Part shown: positions 10,217-18,780 of the stretch, piece by piece
How the letters are laid out: the number at the start of each line of letters is the position of its first letter
Numbering within the stretch: the stretch's first letter is position 1
NCBI RefSeq assembly: GCF_021353295.2
Contig: NZ_CP120635.1
Span: 3,308,501-3,372,500 of the forward strand
Length of the DNA stretch: 64,000 nt
Reading direction: 5' to 3'
Origin: Pseudodesulfovibrio thermohalotolerans
Lineage (GTDB): Bacteria; Desulfobacterota; Desulfovibrionia; Desulfovibrionales; Desulfovibrionaceae
Translations under genes and position numbers: made by a program
The notes under the pieces: model-generated
What the model saw: the letters and a program-made list of their open reading frames with translations, nothing else
What the model was told of the DNA's origin: nothing
Database searches by the model: none

Positions 10217-10948
10217 ATGCTGCGAGACTTCGTCGACACCCTCGGTTTCCTGACCCGGCTGGCACCGGCCAGGGTCATCCCCGAATCGGCCATGAACAGA
10301 TGTATGCGCTGGATGGCCCCGGCGGGCCTGGTCCTGGGCACGGTCATCGTCCTGCCCCTGTGGCTCGGCCTGTTCGGCGACTCGCCCTGGGTTCAGGCGT
10401 GGCTCATGGTGGCGGCCTCCATCTTCCTCACGCGCGGCCTGCACATGGACGGCCTGGCCGACGTATGCGACGCGGTGACCACCCACACCGACCCGACGAG
10501 ATTCTGGGAAGTGGTCAAGGACAGCCATACCGGCGCATTCGGCGCCATGGGCCTGGTCATGGCCGTGGCCGGTCAGATCCTGCTCTTCCACGCCATGCTC
10601 GCCCGAGGCGAATACTGGGCCGCGGCCTGGGCCTTTGTCCTGGGCAGGGCCGCCGCGGTCTGGCTCGGCTACCACGTGCGCCATCTGGTCCGTCCCGGCC
10701 TGGGCAAGCTGTACATCGACGGGGCCACCCTCGGCGTGGCCCTGGCCACCACCGTGTTCGCGTTTGCGGCGGGCATAATCATGGTCGGATTCGCCACGGC
10801 CCTGGCCTCCACGGTCATCGCCACGGCGGCCCTGCTCGGCCTGTTCCGGCTGGCGGACAAGGTCGGCGGCGCCAACGGCGATTTCCTGGGCTGCGCCGTG
10901 ATCCTCGGCGAACTGGCCGCAGGGCTGGGCTTCGCCCTGGTCTCCTGA
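10217..10948 (+). CDS. cobS: Adenosylcobinamide-GDP ribazoletransferase
   Basis: A 243-residue membrane enzyme that joins adenosylcobinamide-GDP and alpha-ribazole in the last steps of cobalamin assembly. The motif GLHMDGLADVCDAV (about 74-87) and DSHTGAFGAMGLV are the family signatures. Hydrophobic segments run through the rest. GGGAGG lies six bases before the ATG, inside the end of the preceding gene. It is the last gene of the operon. A second B12 gene, cbiA, sits in the dsr cluster at 34 kb. Confidence 0.94.
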   Translation: MLRDFVDTLGFLTRLAPARVIPESAMNRCMRWMAPAGLVLGTVIVLPLWLGLFGDSPWVQAWLMVAASIFLTRGLHMDGLADVCDAVTTHTDPTRFWEVVKDSHTGAFGAMGLVMAVAGQILLFHAMLARGEYWAAAWAFVLGRAAAVWLGYHVRHLVRPGLGKLYIDGATLGVALATTVFAFAAGIIMVGFATALASTVIATAALLGLFRLADKVGGANGDFLGCAVILGELAAGLGFALVS

Positions 10949-10987
10949 TTCCGAAACACCGAACCCGTCTCAACAATTCTTATCATT

Positions 10988-11010
10988 CGCGGGCCGTTTC
11001 CTGGCCCGCG
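10988..11010 (+). terminator. GC-rich hairpin after cobS
   Basis: CGCGGGCC and GGCCCGCG with a 7-nt loop, 40 bp past the cobS stop. No U-run follows, so it may act as an mRNA end stabiliser rather than a strong terminator. Confidence 0.45.
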
Positions 11011-11082
11011 CCTTGCTGCATCCCGTTATCGAGTTGCCGACGGCAGATATTGCCGCCATCACCTTTAACCAAGGAGCAGAGC

Positions 11083-11517
11083 ATGAGCATCACGGCAGTG
11101 AGCGGCTCCGGCGCATCCTATGGGCTTGCCGAAATGATGCAGGCCCAACGGGTCAGCCAGACGAATTCCGATGAAACGGCAACGTCCTCCATGAAGAAGA
11201 AGGAGGGGGACGGGGACGGCAACGGCTTCGTTCAGGCAATGGGGCAGGAAACCGACGCCCCTGCGGCCGCGTCCGGAAACAGTCAAACCGTGCAAGGCGC
11301 TTCCGGCGACGAAGGCGGCGAGTCATCGTCCGACGAGGAGGAGTACGACACCTACGACCTCAACGAGGACGGCGTGGTCACCGTGGACGAACTGCTTCAG
11401 GCGTTCCGCCAGGGCGACACAAGCGTGCAGGCCCTGTTCGAGGGCTCGGGCGGCTCCTCCGCCCTCCTGCAACGTCTCGCCAGCCAGGCCTACGAGGCCC
11501 AGAGCACGGTAGTTTAA
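11083..11517 (+). CDS. Small EF-hand protein
   Basis: A 144-residue acidic protein without a signal peptide or membrane segment. A canonical EF-hand loop, DLNEDGVVTVDEL, sits at about residues 92-104, with D, N, D and E at calcium-binding positions; a run of acidic and serine residues precedes it. AAGGAG precedes the ATG at 11083; the same frame is open far upstream but antisense-like over cobS. Function is unknown. A second soluble protein with an EF-hand-like segment occurs at 31073. Confidence 0.75.
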   Translation: MSITAVSGSGASYGLAEMMQAQRVSQTNSDETATSSMKKKEGDGDGNGFVQAMGQETDAPAAASGNSQTVQGASGDEGGESSSDEEEYDTYDLNEDGVVTVDELLQAFRQGDTSVQALFEGSGGSSALLQRLASQAYEAQSTVV

Positions 11518-11661
11518 CCTTTTCGGAAACGACCGGAAGGCCCGACCGACGGCATCTCCCTCAGGGAGGAGAGAGATGCGTGTCGAGCCCTCCCCCTTGG
11601 CAAGACTCCCCGGCCCCGGTAGGATGGCTCCCGTAACCCGAAAATCCCGCCGGAGGTCCTC

Positions 11662-12639
11662 ATGCCGTCCAGAACCCTGGCCGCCCTGGCCGTACTGTTT
11701 CTGCTGCTCCCGGGCTGCGCGCCCAAAATCAAGATTTTCGCCTCCCAGGCCACGGAACCCCTCAAGGAATACGTGGTGGACGGCGAGGGCGAAGGAAAGA
11801 TCGCGCTCGTGCATCTGCGCGGCTTCCTGACCACCCAGCCCGCCCGGGGGATGCTTCGCTCCCAACCCAGCCCGGTGCAGGAGCTGGTCAACAACCTCAA
11901 GCTGGCCGAGGCCGACGACGAGGTGGGAGCCGTGGTCGTGGCCATCGACTCCCCGGGCGGGACCGCCACCGCCTCGGACGTCATCTACCACGAGCTGACC
12001 GCCTTTCGGGAGCGCACCGGCAAGCCCGTGATCGCGGCCATGTTCGACGTGGCGGCCTCGGGCGGATATTATGCGGCCCTCCCCGCCGACTGGATTCTGG
12101 CCCACCCGACCACCATCACCGGCTCCGTGGGCGTGGTCTTCATGCGTCCCAAGCTGAGCGGCCTCATGGACAAGGTCGGCGTGGACATGGAGGTCTCCAA
12201 GTCGGGCCGCGACAAGGATATGGGGTCTCCCTTCCGGCCGTCCACCGACGAGGAAAAAGCCCTGTTCCAGGGAATCATCGACGACATGGCGGGACGATTC
12301 CACGAACTGGTTCGAAAACACCGCCATCCGTCCCCGGCCGATTTCGAGACGATCAAGACGGCCCGCGTGTTCACCGCGAACCAGGCCCTTTCACTCGGCC
12401 TCATCGACCAGGTCGGATACATTCAGGACGCCTTTGCCAAGGCCCGTTCACTGGCCGGACTTCCCGAGGACAGCCGTGTGGTCACCTACCGCCGCGACCT
12501 CTATCCCGACGACAACCCGTACAACACGCTCGACTCGGCGGAACCGTACAAGCCCAGCCTCCTGGGCGTGGACGCCTCCTTCCTCATGCCTCCGAGGGCC
12601 GGGTTCTGCTACGTATGGGAAGGGGGCGTCACGCGGTAG
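11662..12639 (+). CDS. sppA: SppA-like lipoprotein signal peptide peptidase
   Basis: A 325-residue S49-family peptidase. The N-terminus ends in a lipobox, LLPGC, with C19 the lipidated residue, so the enzyme should be membrane-anchored and face the periplasm. Catalytic S133 lies in AASGGYYAAL and K185 in SGRDKDMGSPFRP; their 52-residue spacing matches the Ser/Lys dyad of short SppA enzymes. GGAGG precedes the ATG. S49 proteins of this size degrade released signal peptides or other membrane-associated peptides. A lipoprotein form is less common than the usual membrane-helix form. Confidence 0.85.
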   Translation: MPSRTLAALAVLFLLLPGCAPKIKIFASQATEPLKEYVVDGEGEGKIALVHLRGFLTTQPARGMLRSQPSPVQELVNNLKLAEADDEVGAVVVAIDSPGGTATASDVIYHELTAFRERTGKPVIAAMFDVAASGGYYAALPADWILAHPTTITGSVGVVFMRPKLSGLMDKVGVDMEVSKSGRDKDMGSPFRPSTDEEKALFQGIIDDMAGRFHELVRKHRHPSPADFETIKTARVFTANQALSLGLIDQVGYIQDAFAKARSLAGLPEDSRVVTYRRDLYPDDNPYNTLDSAEPYKPSLLGVDASFLMPPRAGFCYVWEGGVTR

Positions 12640-12744
12640 GCGCGCCCTTGCCGCGTTCACCCGTTCGCCGAAGGCATCTCATATTGCAGGCGGTGGTTGT
12701 TTGCCGTAGGGTAGCGGCTTCATCTGATCTCAAGGAGTTTTCAC

Positions 12745-13935
12745 ATGCAGCTTATTTCCAGCCAGATAGCCGGGTACATGACGCGATCCTCCTGGATCCG
12801 CAAGATGTTCGAAGAGGGCATCGCCCTGAAGAAACAATTCGGCGAGGACGCGGTCTGCGACTTCAGCCTGGGCAACCCGGACCTGCCGCCGCCAGCAGCC
12901 ATCAAGGAAGGCCTCCTGGAACTGGCGCAGGAAGCGGACAAACCGTTTTTCATGGGCTACATGCCCAACTTCGGCTACCCCGACGTCCGCGAGAAGCTGG
13001 CCGCCGAGGTCTCCAGGGAACAGGGAACGCCCGTGCCCGCCGAATCCCTGGTCATCACCTGCGGCGCGGCGGGTGCCCTCAACTCGTTTTTCCGGGCCGT
13101 GCTTGAACCCGGCGACGAGGTCATCACCCCAGCCCCGTTCTTCGTTGAATACGGCTTCTACTGCGAAAACCACGGCGCGAAGCTCACCCCGGTCCCGGCC
13201 AAGCCCCTGACCTTCCAGCTCGACCTGGAGGCCATGGACAAGGCCATCTCCGACAAGACCCGCGTGGTCATGCTGAACTCGCCCAACAACCCCTCGGGCG
13301 CGGTCTACGACAGGGCGTCCCTTGAAGGACTGGCCGCCATCCTCGAAAAGCACAACGAGGGACGCGAGCGGCCCATCTACATCCTGGCCGACGAGCCCTA
13401 CAGGTTCCTCGCCTTTGACGGCGTCGAAGTGCCGAGTCTGCTGCCCATCTACAAATATTCGGTGGTCTGCTCGTCCTTCTCCAAGAACCTGTCCATGGCG
13501 GGCGAGCGCATCGGCTACGCTCTCATCAACCCGGCCATGGAAGACATGGCCACCCTGGTGGGCGGCGTGGTGCTGGCCAACCGCATCCTCGGCTTCGTCA
13601 ACGCCCCGGCCCTGGCTCAAAAGCTCATGGCCCGCGCGCTCGGCTCGGGTGTGGACATCTCCATCTACGACCGCCGCCGCAAGGCCATGGCCGAAGTCCT
13701 CGATTCCGCGGGCTACGAATACACCATGCCCAAGGGCGCGTTCTACTTCTTCCCCAAGGCCCCCGGCGGAGACGACGTCAAGTTCTGCGCCGCCCTGCAG
13801 GAGGAAAAGATTCTCGCCGTGCCCGGCTCCGGCTTCGGCTACCCCGGCTTTTTCCGGCTCTCCTTCTCGGTGGAGGACAAGATCATCCCCCGCTCCCGCG
13901 AAGGATTCGCCGCCGCCATGGCCAAGTTCAAATAA
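12745..13935 (+). CDS. Class I/II PLP-dependent aminotransferase
   Basis: A 396-residue fold-type I aminotransferase. N181 in SPNNPSG, D216 in ADEPYR, PLP lysine K247 in SFSKNLSMAGERIGY and R255 are in place. The overall pattern is that of aspartate/aromatic aminotransferases, but the substrate cannot be fixed from sequence alone. AAGGAG precedes the ATG. The gene stands alone and has its own terminator. An aspartate or alanine role is most likely. Confidence 0.9.
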   Translation: MQLISSQIAGYMTRSSWIRKMFEEGIALKKQFGEDAVCDFSLGNPDLPPPAAIKEGLLELAQEADKPFFMGYMPNFGYPDVREKLAAEVSREQGTPVPAESLVITCGAAGALNSFFRAVLEPGDEVITPAPFFVEYGFYCENHGAKLTPVPAKPLTFQLDLEAMDKAISDKTRVVMLNSPNNPSGAVYDRASLEGLAAILEKHNEGRERPIYILADEPYRFLAFDGVEVPSLLPIYKYSVVCSSFSKNLSMAGERIGYALINPAMEDMATLVGGVVLANRILGFVNAPALAQKLMARALGSGVDISIYDRRRKAMAEVLDSAGYEYTMPKGAFYFFPKAPGGDDVKFCAALQEEKILAVPGSGFGYPGFFRLSFSVEDKIIPRSREGFAAAMAKFK

Positions 13936-13950
13936 CGGTCCGCATGACCG

Positions 13951-13988
13951 AAGAAAAAAAGGGACGCCTCAGGGCGTCCTTTTTTTTG
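13951..13988 (+). terminator. Rho-independent terminator after aminotransferase
   Basis: GGACGCC/GGCGTCC stem with a short loop, preceded by an A-run and followed by nine T residues. Confidence 0.9.
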
Positions 13989-14066
13989 GGAAGAAAACAT
14001 GGTCGGCAGGGCCACATCGAAGGGGGACGGAAGCGGGAGTTGAAACCGCGCCCGGCGGGAATGGCG

Positions 14067-14107
14067 GATGATTTCGCCTTCGGCGGACAAGGGCGCGCTT
14101 TCTCGCA
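14067..14107 (+). repeat. Dispersed intergenic repeat, copy B
   Basis: Opens GATGATTTCGCCTTCGGCGG and is followed by a CAAGGGCGCG run, resembling the elements at 7575 and 7771. No gene is present in this part of the 13.99-14.56 kb gap. Confidence 0.45.
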
Positions 14108-14334
14108 TCCCGGTGCCGCCCTGTGGGCGGGAGGTGCCGGTCCGGTTTCCCGGGGAGGGGGCCGCCGTTTTTTGGTCGACTGCGGCGACTCCATGTTCCC
14201 TTCCGCGAAGTCCAAAAATTTTGCCCGACACCCAGGATTTCAGCGGCGAGTTTAAAAAATTGTACCCCAAGACCTTTCCAATAAAACTCGCACCCGCTTT
14301 TTGTTTTACTTTCAACTTACTGTAATACTGGTAT

Positions 14335-14355
14335 AAACGAAAAATATTTTCGTTT
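14335..14355. promoter_or_regulatory. Perfect inverted repeat upstream of sigma-54 promoter
   Basis: AAACGAAAA-ATA-TTTTCGTTT is a perfect 9-bp inverted repeat ending 10 bp before the -24 element. It could bind the activator of the promoter or another regulator. Confidence 0.5.
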
Positions 14356-14364
14356 TCCAACAGA

Positions 14365-14382
14365 TTGGCACGGCTGGTGCAA
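14365..14382 (+). promoter_or_regulatory. Sigma-54 promoter (-24/-12)
   Basis: TTGGCACGGCTGGTGCAA keeps the invariant GG and GC dinucleotides exactly 10 bp apart and the full TGGCACG box. One position of the -12 box departs from TTGC. No protein gene follows. Confidence 0.7.
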
Positions 14383-14391
14383 TAAGAAAAG

Positions 14392-14455
14392 CATCTTCCT
14401 TATTTTTGCACCGAGAAGACTCCCAGGCCTCCGCAAGGAGGCCTTTCTCGTTTCT
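14392..14455 (+). ncRNA. Candidate sigma-54-dependent small RNA
   Basis: From the position expected for initiation by the sigma-54 promoter to a terminator-like stem (AGGCCTCC-GCAA-GGAGGCCT at 14425-14444, then TTTCTCGTTTC) is about 60 nt. The interval has no start codon with a ribosome site and no credible reading frame. It is transcribed toward ilvD, whose own terminator lies at 14504-14538 on the other strand. The structure suggests an independent short transcript. Targets are unknown. Confidence 0.5.
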
Positions 14456-14503
14456 GGGGGGCTGCTTTAAACGGCGCGTTCTCAACAAACGGGCAAGGCA
14501 AAC

Positions 14504-14538
14504 AAAAAAAAGCCGGTTCGGGCAACCCCGAACCGGCT
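14504..14538 (-). terminator. Rho-independent terminator after ilvD
   Basis: A 12-bp stem (AGCCGGTTCGGG and its complement) with a CAAC loop. The A-run at 14504-14511 becomes the U-run on the minus strand. Confidence 0.9.
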
Positions 14539-14563
14539 TTCATACGTTATCCGAATACGTCGT

Positions 14564-16225
14564 CTATTTCGCGTAGACCGCGCCGTGCGCGGCCGAGGAG
14601 ACCAGCTTGGCGTAACGCCGCAGGAACGGGGACTTGACTTCCTTGACCAGGGGCTTGTGGGTCTTCCGCCGCTCTTCGAGCTCGGCCTCGTCCACCAGCA
14701 GATTGATCTTGCGAGCCGGAATGTCGATCTCGATCCGATCGCCCTCGCGGATCAGGCCGACCGGGCCGCCCGCCGCCGCTTCGGGGGAGATATGGCCGAT
14801 GGCCGCGCCGCGCGTGCCGCCCGAGAACCGGCCGTCGGTGATGAGCGCCACGGACTCGCCCAGCCCCATGCCGGAAATGGCCGAGGTCGGGGTGAGCATC
14901 TCACGCATACCGGGGCCGCCCTTGGGGCCTTCGTAGAGAACGACCACCACGTCGCCGGGCTTGATCTCGTTGCCCAGGATGGCGGCCACGCTCTCCTCCT
15001 CGCTGTTGAACACCCGCGCGGTGCCGGTGTTCCGCATCATTTCAGGGGCCACGGCGGACTGCTTCACGCAGCATCCGTCGGGCGCGATGTTGCCGTACAG
15101 GATGGCGATGCCGCCCTCTTCGGAATACGGGTTGTCGATGGGCCGGACGATCTCGTGATTGGTCACGCGGGCCTTCAGGTCCTCCAGATTCTCGCCCAGA
15201 GTCTTGCCGGTGACGGTCATGACGTCCAGGTTGAGCAGGTCCTTCTTGACCAGCTCGCTCATGACGCCGGGGATGCCGCCGGACTCGTCCAGGTCCTGCA
15301 TGTAATGCGGACCGGCCGGTGCGAGCTTGCACAGGTTCGGCGTCTTCATGCTGACCTTGTTGAACACTTCGAGGGAAAGATCGAGCCCCGCCTCGGCGAA
15401 CAGCGCAGGCAGGTGCAGGGTGGTGTTGGTGGAGCAGCCCAGCGCCATATCCATGGTCACGGCGTTGTGCACGGACTTCTCGGTGACGATGTCGCGCGGC
15501 CGGATGTCGCGTTCGAGCATCTCCATGACCTGCATACCGGCCTTCTTGGCCAGCCGGACGCGGGCGGACATGACCGCCGGAATGGTGCCGTTGCCGGGCA
15601 GGGCCAGGCCGATGGACTCGGCCAGACAGTTCATGGAGTTGGCCGTGAACATACCCGCGCAGGAGCCGCAGGTGGGGCACGCGCCAGCCGTGTATTCCTC
15701 CAGCTCCTCCTCGGTCATCCGGCCCGCGCGGACCTTGCCCACGCCCTCGAACACGGTAATCAGGTCCGAGGTGTTCCTGTGCCCGGCCAGCATGGGACCG
15801 CCGGACACGAGCACGGCCGGGATGTTCAGGCGGAGCATGGCCATGAGCATACCGGGAACGATCTTGTCGCAGTTGGGAATACAGACGATGGCGTCAAAGG
15901 GATGGGCCGTGGCCATGATCTCCACGGAGTCGGCGATGACTTCGCGGCTGGGCAGGGACATCCTCATGCCTTCATGGTTCATGGACAGCCCGTCGCACAC
16001 GCCAATGGCCGGAAATTCCATCGGGGTGCCTCCGGCCATGCGGATGCCCGCCTTGACGGCCTCGGCAATGGTGTCCAGATGCACATGACCGGGAATGATC
16101 TCGTTCTGGGCGTTGCATACGCCGATCAGCGGCCTGTCCATCTCTTCGCGGGACAACCCGGTCGCATACAACAGCGATCGGTGCGGGGCCTTTTCCAATC
16201 CACCAGTCATTTTCTTGCTTCGCAT
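14564..16225 (-). CDS. ilvD: Dihydroxy-acid dehydratase
   Basis: A 553-residue iron-sulfur dehydratase that makes 2-keto acids in valine/isoleucine synthesis. Cluster cysteines lie in [11 protein letters not shown] and [19 protein letters not shown]. The C-terminal segment [22 protein letters not shown] is typical of the IlvD/EDD family. The ATG at 16225 has GAGGT about six bases upstream. No other ilv gene is adjacent. The amino-acid pattern fits IlvD rather than phosphogluconate dehydratase. Confidence 0.96.
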   Translation of the reverse strand: MRSKKMTGGLEKAPHRSLLYATGLSREEMDRPLIGVCNAQNEIIPGHVHLDTIAEAVKAGIRMAGGTPMEFPAIGVCDGLSMNHEGMRMSLPSREVIADSVEIMATAHPFDAIVCIPNCDKIVPGMLMAMLRLNIPAVLVSGGPMLAGHRNTSDLITVFEGVGKVRAGRMTEEELEEYTAGACPTCGSCAGMFTANSMNCLAESIGLALPGNGTIPAVMSARVRLAKKAGMQVMEMLERDIRPRDIVTEKSVHNAVTMDMALGCSTNTTLHLPALFAEAGLDLSLEVFNKVSMKTPNLCKLAPAGPHYMQDLDESGGIPGVMSELVKKDLLNLDVMTVTGKTLGENLEDLKARVTNHEIVRPIDNPYSEEGGIAILYGNIAPDGCCVKQSAVAPEMMRNTGTARVFNSEEESVAAILGNEIKPGDVVVVLYEGPKGGPGMREMLTPTSAISGMGLGESVALITDGRFSGGTRGAAIGHISPEAAAGGPVGLIREGDRIEIDIPARKINLLVDEAELEERRKTHKPLVKEVKSPFLRRYAKLVSSAAHGAVYAK

Positions 16226-16430
16226 CTGATACCTCTTGGTTAAGAAATTCGGACGGACAGTTCACTACCGATACGGTGCGGTTGTCAACGTTTTTGCCGC
16301 AGGAGTCCTGGCCGAAAAGGCTGGAGAACAAGGCTGCCACGCGGGCGGGACATGACGCGCGCCCCTCCGCCGCAAGCCATCCCCTCTTCGTCACAGTATT
16401 TTTCGCCGAGCAAACCCTTGCCGCAAAGAG

Positions 16431-16463
16431 AAAGGCCCCGCCGGGCGAAACGGCGGGGCCTTT
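16431..16463 (-). terminator. Hairpin terminator after ribB
   Basis: A 12-bp stem (arms 16431-16442 and 16452-16463) with a 9-nt loop, 55 bp past the ribB stop. The U-run on the minus strand is short. Confidence 0.65.
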
Positions 16464-16518
16464 GATTGCGGAGGTGAAGAGATTGTTGGTTGTTCCGCCG
16501 TCCGGCGGAAGGAAGGCC

Positions 16519-17178
16519 CTAGGCCGCGACCTGCTTCTCCCGAATCTTGCGGTAGGAAGCGATGTCGTCCACGGTGCAAACGGTCATGTTGTGCTTGCGG
16601 GCGAAGGTCACGATTTCAGGCTGACGGGCCATGGTGCCGTCGGGGTTGGTCAACTCGCAGAGCACGCCGCACGGGGTCAGGCCCGCCAGGCGGGTCAGGT
16701 CGACCACTGCCTCGGTGTGGCCGCCGCGCTCAAGCACGCCGCCGGGACGGGCGCAGAGCGGAAAGACATGGCCGGGGCTGGCCAGATCGCCGGGCTTGGC
16801 GTCCTGGGCGATGGCCGCCTTGACCGTGGCCAGGCGATCCGCTGCGGAAACGCCGGTGGTCACGCCCTCCACAGCCTCAATGGATACCGTGAAGGCGGTG
16901 TTGTAGCGGCTGCGGTTGTTTTCGACCATCATGGGCAGACCAAGGGACTTGATCTTCTCCTCGGTCATGCAGAGACAGACAATGCCGCTGCACTCGCGGA
17001 TAAGCATGGCCATCTGAGGAACGGTCAGGGTCTCGGCGGCGAAGATGAGGTCTCCCTCGTTTTCGCGTTCGATGTTGTCGGTGACCAGAACGCCCCGGCC
17101 GCGCCGGAGGGCCGCCAAGGCGTGCTCGACCCGCGACATGGGGCCGCCGAACTGTTTGAGTAAAGGCTGATCCATCAT
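16519..17178 (-). CDS. ribB: 3,4-dihydroxy-2-butanone 4-phosphate synthase
   Basis: A 219-residue enzyme converting ribulose 5-phosphate to the four-carbon precursor of riboflavin. [16 protein letters not shown] near residue 34 carries the acidic metal/substrate site, and [12 protein letters not shown] the conserved HTE motif. It is a stand-alone RibB without a fused GTP cyclohydrolase II domain. An FMN riboswitch occupies the leader, so riboflavin/FMN should repress it. AGGAGAA precedes the start at 17178. Confidence 0.96.
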   Translation of the reverse strand: MMDQPLLKQFGGPMSRVEHALAALRRGRGVLVTDNIERENEGDLIFAAETLTVPQMAMLIRECSGIVCLCMTEEKIKSLGLPMMVENNRSRYNTAFTVSIEAVEGVTTGVSAADRLATVKAAIAQDAKPGDLASPGHVFPLCARPGGVLERGGHTEAVVDLTRLAGLTPCGVLCELTNPDGTMARQPEIVTFARKHNMTVCTVDDIASYRKIREKQVAA

Positions 17179-17246
17179 GTTTCTTCTCCTTAAATGAAGA
17201 GTATGAATGAATCAGGGCGCATAGACAGACCGACGAGCACTTCCGC

Positions 17247-17285
17247 GCCCGACGGACAGCCGAATTTCCAACGAAATCGTCGGGC
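17247..17285 (-). promoter_or_regulatory. Expression-platform hairpin of the FMN riboswitch
   Basis: GCCCGACG (17247-17254) pairs with CGTCGGGC (17278-17285) between the aptamer and ribB. No U-run follows, so control may be by folding that affects translation or Rho rather than by an intrinsic terminator. Confidence 0.45.
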
Positions 17286-17311
17286 AACGGCTGCGAAACT
17301 GCCTCATTCTC

Positions 17312-17446
17312 TTCATTCCGGACTATAACCGTCGGCCCCGGATTTACACCGGGTCTGCTCGTCCCTCTCCACCCGGAGAGGCGCTCGCGGGCTGACTGGC
17401 AAGCCAGATCACCGCCGGTGGGGACTTCCACCCCGCCCTGAGAACA
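17312..17446 (-). ncRNA. FMN riboswitch (RFN element)
   Basis: The minus strand upstream of ribB contains the RFN landmarks in order: GGGCGGGGTGGAAGTCCCCA, CCGGCGGTGAT, AGCCCGCGAGC, a short variable stem, then GACCCGGTGTAAATCCGG, GCCGACGGTTATAGTCCGGA. These are the conserved junction strands and the closing P1 strand. It should bind FMN and lower ribB expression. Confidence 0.95.
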
Positions 17447-17594
17447 AGTTGGTTTTCGTCATATGCCCCAACTGACTCGCAAGTCAACCGATACGGATAC
17501 ATTTCATAGGGGTTTTCCGCCAATGGGTCCGGGTATTGCCGGAAGCAGGAAAACCCCCTTGATACCATAGGGAAATCGGTGTAGTGCGTTCTCC

Positions 17595-17951
17595 ATGCAT
17601 GAAATGTCGATTGTCGAATCCATCCTTGGCATCCTGCGCGAAGAGATGGTCAAGTATGACGGCCAGAAGCTCACGAAAGTGACCATCAAGAACGGCAGAC
17701 TTGCCGGAGCGGTCACCGAATCCCTTCAGTTCGCCTGGGAAGCGCTCATTCCCGGCGGAGAATTCGACGGAGCCGAGCTAGAAGTCATCGAAGTGCCGGT
17801 GAAGGTTGCCTGTGGCGAATGCGGAGAGATCTTCAGCCCGGAGCACACCCGATGTATGCCCTGCCCCAAGTGCGACGCCCTGCTGGGCCACGAGGTGCTG
17901 GAGGGCAAGGAACTGCTCATCGACTCCATCGAAGTGGACGACCAGCAATAA
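17595..17951 (+). CDS. hypA: Hydrogenase nickel insertion protein HypA
   Basis: A 118-residue nickel chaperone for NiFe hydrogenase maturation. The N-terminus MHEMSIVESI supplies the Ni ligand H2. The zinc site is formed by C73/C76 and C90/C93 (ACGECG and CPKCD). It lies 15 bp upstream of hypB, so they are one operon. Length is exactly typical. No hydrogenase structural gene is in the window. Confidence 0.95.
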   Translation: MHEMSIVESILGILREEMVKYDGQKLTKVTIKNGRLAGAVTESLQFAWEALIPGGEFDGAELEVIEVPVKVACGECGEIFSPEHTRCMPCPKCDALLGHEVLEGKELLIDSIEVDDQQ

Positions 17952-17966
17952 AGACAAGGAGAAACC

Positions 17967-18626
17967 ATGTCCAAGGAAGTGACCATAGTTCGCAATGTTC
18001 TCGAAGCCAACGACAGGCTGGCTGACGAGTTGCAGAAGAAATTTCGGGTCAAGAAGATCCTGTGCCTGAACCTGATGAGTTCGCCGGGCGCGGGCAAGAC
18101 GACCCTGCTCGAACGGACTCTGACCGACCTCAAGGACGAGTTCAAGATGGCGGTCATTGAAGGCGACCTGCAGACCGACAACGACGCCCAGCGCGTTGCC
18201 GCCACCGGCGCACAGGCCGTGCAGATCAACACCGAGGGCGGCTGCCACCTGGATTCCGGCATGGTCATGGACGCACTCAAGGCCATCGACACCGACGATC
18301 TGGACATCCTTTTCGTGGAAAACGTGGGCAACCTGGTCTGCCCGGCAGAATTTAACGTGGGTGAAGACTACAAGGTCACTCTCCTGTCCGTGGCCGAGGG
18401 CGACGACAAGCCCGAGAAATACCCGTTCATGTTCCACATCTCCGCGGTCATGCTGCTCAACAAGGTGGACCTGCTCCCCTACGTGGATTTCGACCTCCAA
18501 AAGGCCGAAAATCACGCCAAGAAGCTGAACAAGGACATCGAGGTCATGCCCATCTCCGCGCGGACCGGCGACAACATGGAGCAGTGGTACGAGTGGCTTC
18601 GCAAGAAGCGCGCCGAGAAACTGTAG
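17967..18626 (+). CDS. hypB: Hydrogenase maturation GTPase HypB
   Basis: A 219-residue SIMIBI-class GTPase that works with HypA in nickel delivery. P-loop SSPGAGKTT lies near residue 38; EGDLQTDNDA and NKVDLLPY (G4) follow. There is no histidine-rich N-terminal extension, so it lacks the nickel-storage tail of some homologues. AAGGAG precedes the ATG. Confidence 0.95.
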   Translation: MSKEVTIVRNVLEANDRLADELQKKFRVKKILCLNLMSSPGAGKTTLLERTLTDLKDEFKMAVIEGDLQTDNDAQRVAATGAQAVQINTEGGCHLDSGMVMDALKAIDTDDLDILFVENVGNLVCPAEFNVGEDYKVTLLSVAEGDDKPEKYPFMFHISAVMLLNKVDLLPYVDFDLQKAENHAKKLNKDIEVMPISARTGDNMEQWYEWLRKKRAEKL

Positions 18627-18659
18627 TCGACACGCTTCACAGCCGACTATGAACGACAG

Positions 18660-18683
18660 GGCCGCCTCAGGGCGGCCTTTTTT
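18660..18683 (+). terminator. Rho-independent terminator after hypB
   Basis: GGCCGCC/GGCGGCC stem with a short loop and six T residues. Confidence 0.9.
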
Positions 18684-18720
18684 CATGCCCCGTTCCTGCC
18701 TGGCAGTACCCGGACAAAGT

Positions 18721-18737
18721 GGGCGAATTTTTCGCCC
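18721..18737. promoter_or_regulatory. GGGCGAA-N3-TTCGCCC operator upstream of the sigma-54 activator
   Basis: A perfect 7-bp inverted repeat with a TTT centre, 43 bp before the activator start codon. The same arms occur twice at 20103-20150, which suggests that the activator also binds at its own promoter. Confidence 0.7.
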
Positions 18738-18780
18738 ATCACCTCTTGGCAAGCAGGCCGGACGGATGTAGGGTCGGCCC

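Noticed and set aside
14585..16243. A 552-residue plus-strand frame opposite ilvD
   Set aside because: Antisense shadow of a clear IlvD.
18742..18760. TTGGCAAGCAGGCCGGA as a second sigma-54 promoter before the activator
   Set aside because: The -12 dinucleotide would be GG instead of GC, so the key contact is lost.
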